Shown: in pieces, positions 62,713 to 64,000 of the stretch
How the letters are laid out: the number at the start of each line of letters is the position of its first letter
Position numbering within the stretch: the first letter of the stretch is position 1
NCBI RefSeq assembly: GCF_013248995.1
Contig: NZ_JABRPK010000002.1
Span: 1,054,001-1,118,000, forward strand
DNA length: 64,000 bases
Origin: Frigoribacterium sp. VKM Ac-2836
GTDB lineage: Bacteria; Actinomycetota; Actinomycetes; Actinomycetales; Microbacteriaceae
Direction: 5' to 3'
Notes under the pieces: generated by a model
Database searches by the model: none
Told to the model about the DNA's origin: nothing
What the model saw: the letters and a program-made list of their open reading frames with translations, nothing else
Translations under genes and position numbers: made by a program

Positions 62713-62750
62713 CGAACCTCCGATTGGGACTCGCTCAGCCTAGGGGCGAA

Positions 62751-62784
62751 CGGGCGCCCCGTCCGCGCGAGGACGGGGCGCCCG
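62751..62784. terminator. Terminator hairpin after the serine protease
   Basis: A 14-base perfect stem (62751-62764 with 62771-62784) with a 6-base loop, 73 bases past the protease stop (minus strand) and just upstream of the glgX promoter. Confidence 0.65.
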
Positions 62785-62856
62785 CCGGGCCATCGGGCCC
62801 GGACGGACGCCCCGTCGGGGGCGGTGCGCGCTTGGCTGCTCGCTCTGCCGGGCCCG

Positions 62857-64000
62857 TTACTTCGTGACGGCCGCGAGGGCGTCGACGATGCCGTCGCCGA
62901 ACCACCCGTTGTCCGCCGACGTCCCCGTGCAGGTCGTGGTGCCGGTGGGGCAGGGGGTGTCGGTCGCCTGCTGTTCGAGCAGTCCGGTGAGGGCCGCGCC
63001 CTTCAGGCGCGGGTGGGTCGACTTCAGCAGGGCCAGCACGCCTGCGACATGCGGTGAGGCCATGGAGGTGCCGGACTTGGTCCCGTAGCCGCCGCCGGTC
63101 ACGGTCGACAGGATCGCCGAGCCGGGGGCCGCGACGTCGACGACGCCCTCGCCGAAGTTCGAGAAGCCCGACTTCGCCCCCGCCGAGGTGGTCGACGACA
63201 CGGTCACGACACCGTCGAGTTCGGTGGGGATGTCCAGGCAGCGCGAGTCGATCGGCCGGGGGGCCGGCGTGGTGTCGTTCGGGCTGTCGGTGTCGACCGT
63301 CTTGTTCGCGAGGTCGATCGACGAGTTGCCGGCCGCCGCCACGTTGACGATGCCCTTCTTCTGGGTGAACTGCACCGCGCGGTCGACGGCGGTCAGGACG
63401 GCCGCCTGGTCGACGTCCGAGCCGCACCAGAACTGCCACGGGTCGACGTAGTAGCTGTTGTTCGTGATGTCGGCACCGGTCGCGGCGGCCTGCATGAAGC
63501 CGCAGATGGCGGCTTCGGGGTAGATGAAGCCGTCGTCGCTGACGACCTTGACGGCCGCCATCGTCACACCGGGGGCGACGCCCACGATGCCGACGCCGTT
63601 GCGGGCCGCGGCGATCGTGCCGGCCACGTGGGTGCCGTGGTCACTCGTCGTGGGCTGCCAGGAGGCGTAGCTCGAGTCGGGCGTCCCGGTCAGGCAGCTC
63701 GCCGAGGCGGCCACGTCGATGTTGGGCCGCAGGTCGGGGTGGTCGCCCTCGATGCCCGAGTCGAGCACGGCCACGAGCACGTCGCGGCTGCCGTCGGTGA
63801 CCTGGTGCGCCTGGTCGGCCTTGATCGCTGTGAGGTCCCATTGCTGCGCCTCGAGGGGGTCGGCGACGACGGTCGTGGCCTCCTCGAGTCGCTGCTCGGG
63901 CGAGGTCGCGGCCCTCGGCCCGCCGGGGTGTCCGGGGCCACCGGGCTTGCCTGGACCACCGGGCTTGCCGGGACCACCCGGGTGACCGGGCTTCACGGGC
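62857..64000 (-). CDS. Secreted S8 (subtilisin-like) serine protease, N-terminus beyond the window
   Basis: At least 380 residues are visible on the minus strand; the true start and signal peptide lie past base 64000. Counting from the last in-window GTG (63996), residues 1-28 are a collagen-like run of Pro/Gly/Lys/His triplets (KPGGPG, HPGGP), then a short linker. The catalytic domain has D79 in VLDSGI, H120 in HGTHVAG, the oxyanion N224 in AAAGNSS and S311 in GTSMASPH. Four or more cysteines suggest disulfides and export. It lacks the closing domains of larger subtilases. Its hairpin terminator is shared with the region upstream of glgX. Confidence 0.88.
   Translation of the reverse strand, partial: PVKPGHPGGPGKPGGPGKPGGPGHPGGPRAATSPEQRLEEATTVVADPLEAQQWDLTAIKADQAHQVTDGSRDVLVAVLDSGIEGDHPDLRPNIDVAASASCLTGTPDSSYASWQPTTSDHGTHVAGTIAAARNGVGIVGVAPGVTMAAVKVVSDDGFIYPEAAICGFMQAAATGADITNNSYYVDPWQFWCGSDVDQAAVLTAVDRAVQFTQKKGIVNVAAAGNSSIDLANKTVDTDSPNDTTPAPRPIDSRCLDIPTELDGVVTVSSTTSAGAKSGFSNFGEGVVDVAAPGSAILSTVTGGGYGTKSGTSMASPHVAGVLALLKSTHPRLKGAALTGLLEQQATDTPCPTGTTTCTGTSADNGWFGDGIVDALAAVTK

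Overview
The window is a continuous stretch of chromosome from a very GC-rich Gram-positive bacterium. Codon use (G/C third positions almost throughout), many leaderless genes and lineage-restricted families (DUF3039, DUF3097, DUF3054, DUF6412 and DUF7882-like proteins) point to the actinobacterial family Microbacteriaceae, probably near Frigoribacterium or Curtobacterium; the genus is inference. I see no rRNA, CRISPR array, insertion sequence, prophage or replication origin, and one tRNA. No stretch over 300 bases lacks a feature; the longest gap is the 264-base divergent spacer before the ABC gene at 5807.

Layout. 0-5.5 kb: cell-envelope polymer genes (end of a family 2 glycosyltransferase, a CDP-glycerol glycerophosphotransferase-like enzyme, a nucleotidyltransferase and a two-gene polymer-export ABC transporter), with a small regulator and two uncharacterised proteins. 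5.8-13.5 kb: an ABC exporter with an unusual charged tail, then housekeeping genes (DUF3039, pncB, murI, rph, rdgB, a DedA protein). 13.5-26.6 kb: tRNA-Leu, an MFS transporter, mnmA, ligA, a DUF1023-type hydrolase, gatCAB and small conserved proteins. 26.6-34.6 kb: a DUF7882-like protein, a second DedA, a Gly/Asp-rich membrane protein, a three-gene SDR/FAD-oxidoreductase/SRPBCC operon, an acyl-CoA ligase and another SDR.

34.6-39.3 kb is the most distinctive segment. On the minus strand, in transcription order: a secreted 95-residue peptide resembling the C-terminal half of lactococcin-972-type bacteriocins, a hairpin, a lipoprotein, a remnant of a second peptide gene, another hairpin, a paralogous second lipoprotein, a membrane adaptor with a peptidoglycan-binding domain, an ABC ATPase and an FtsX/MacB-like permease. 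The peptide-hairpin-lipoprotein unit was duplicated in tandem and one peptide copy was then almost entirely deleted.

39.4-46.5 kb: an MpaB-type oxygenase, signal peptidase I, a second acyl-CoA ligase, a DinB-like protein, DUF6412, a short YidC paralog, YceI and an aldo/keto reductase. 46.5-56.1 kb: a surface-polysaccharide locus with two tandem BcsA-like glycosyltransferases (the first has lost its catalytic motifs), GtrA, a GT39-type mannosyltransferase, a secreted DUF4397 protein, a GH8 glycanase, a class-F-type sortase and a polyprenol-phosphate mannose synthase. 56.2-62.7 kb: the glgX-treY-treZ route from glycogen or maltodextrin to trehalose. 62.8 kb to the end: a secreted subtilisin-like protease with a Gly/Pro-rich segment, cut by the window edge.

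Two DNA-level themes run through the window: -10 boxes of the TANNNT type placed 6-8 bases before start codons, and a 10-base word, CGCGCCTCCT, found 20 times by eye in either orientation, inside and between genes, twice as inverted pairs forming terminator-like hairpins.
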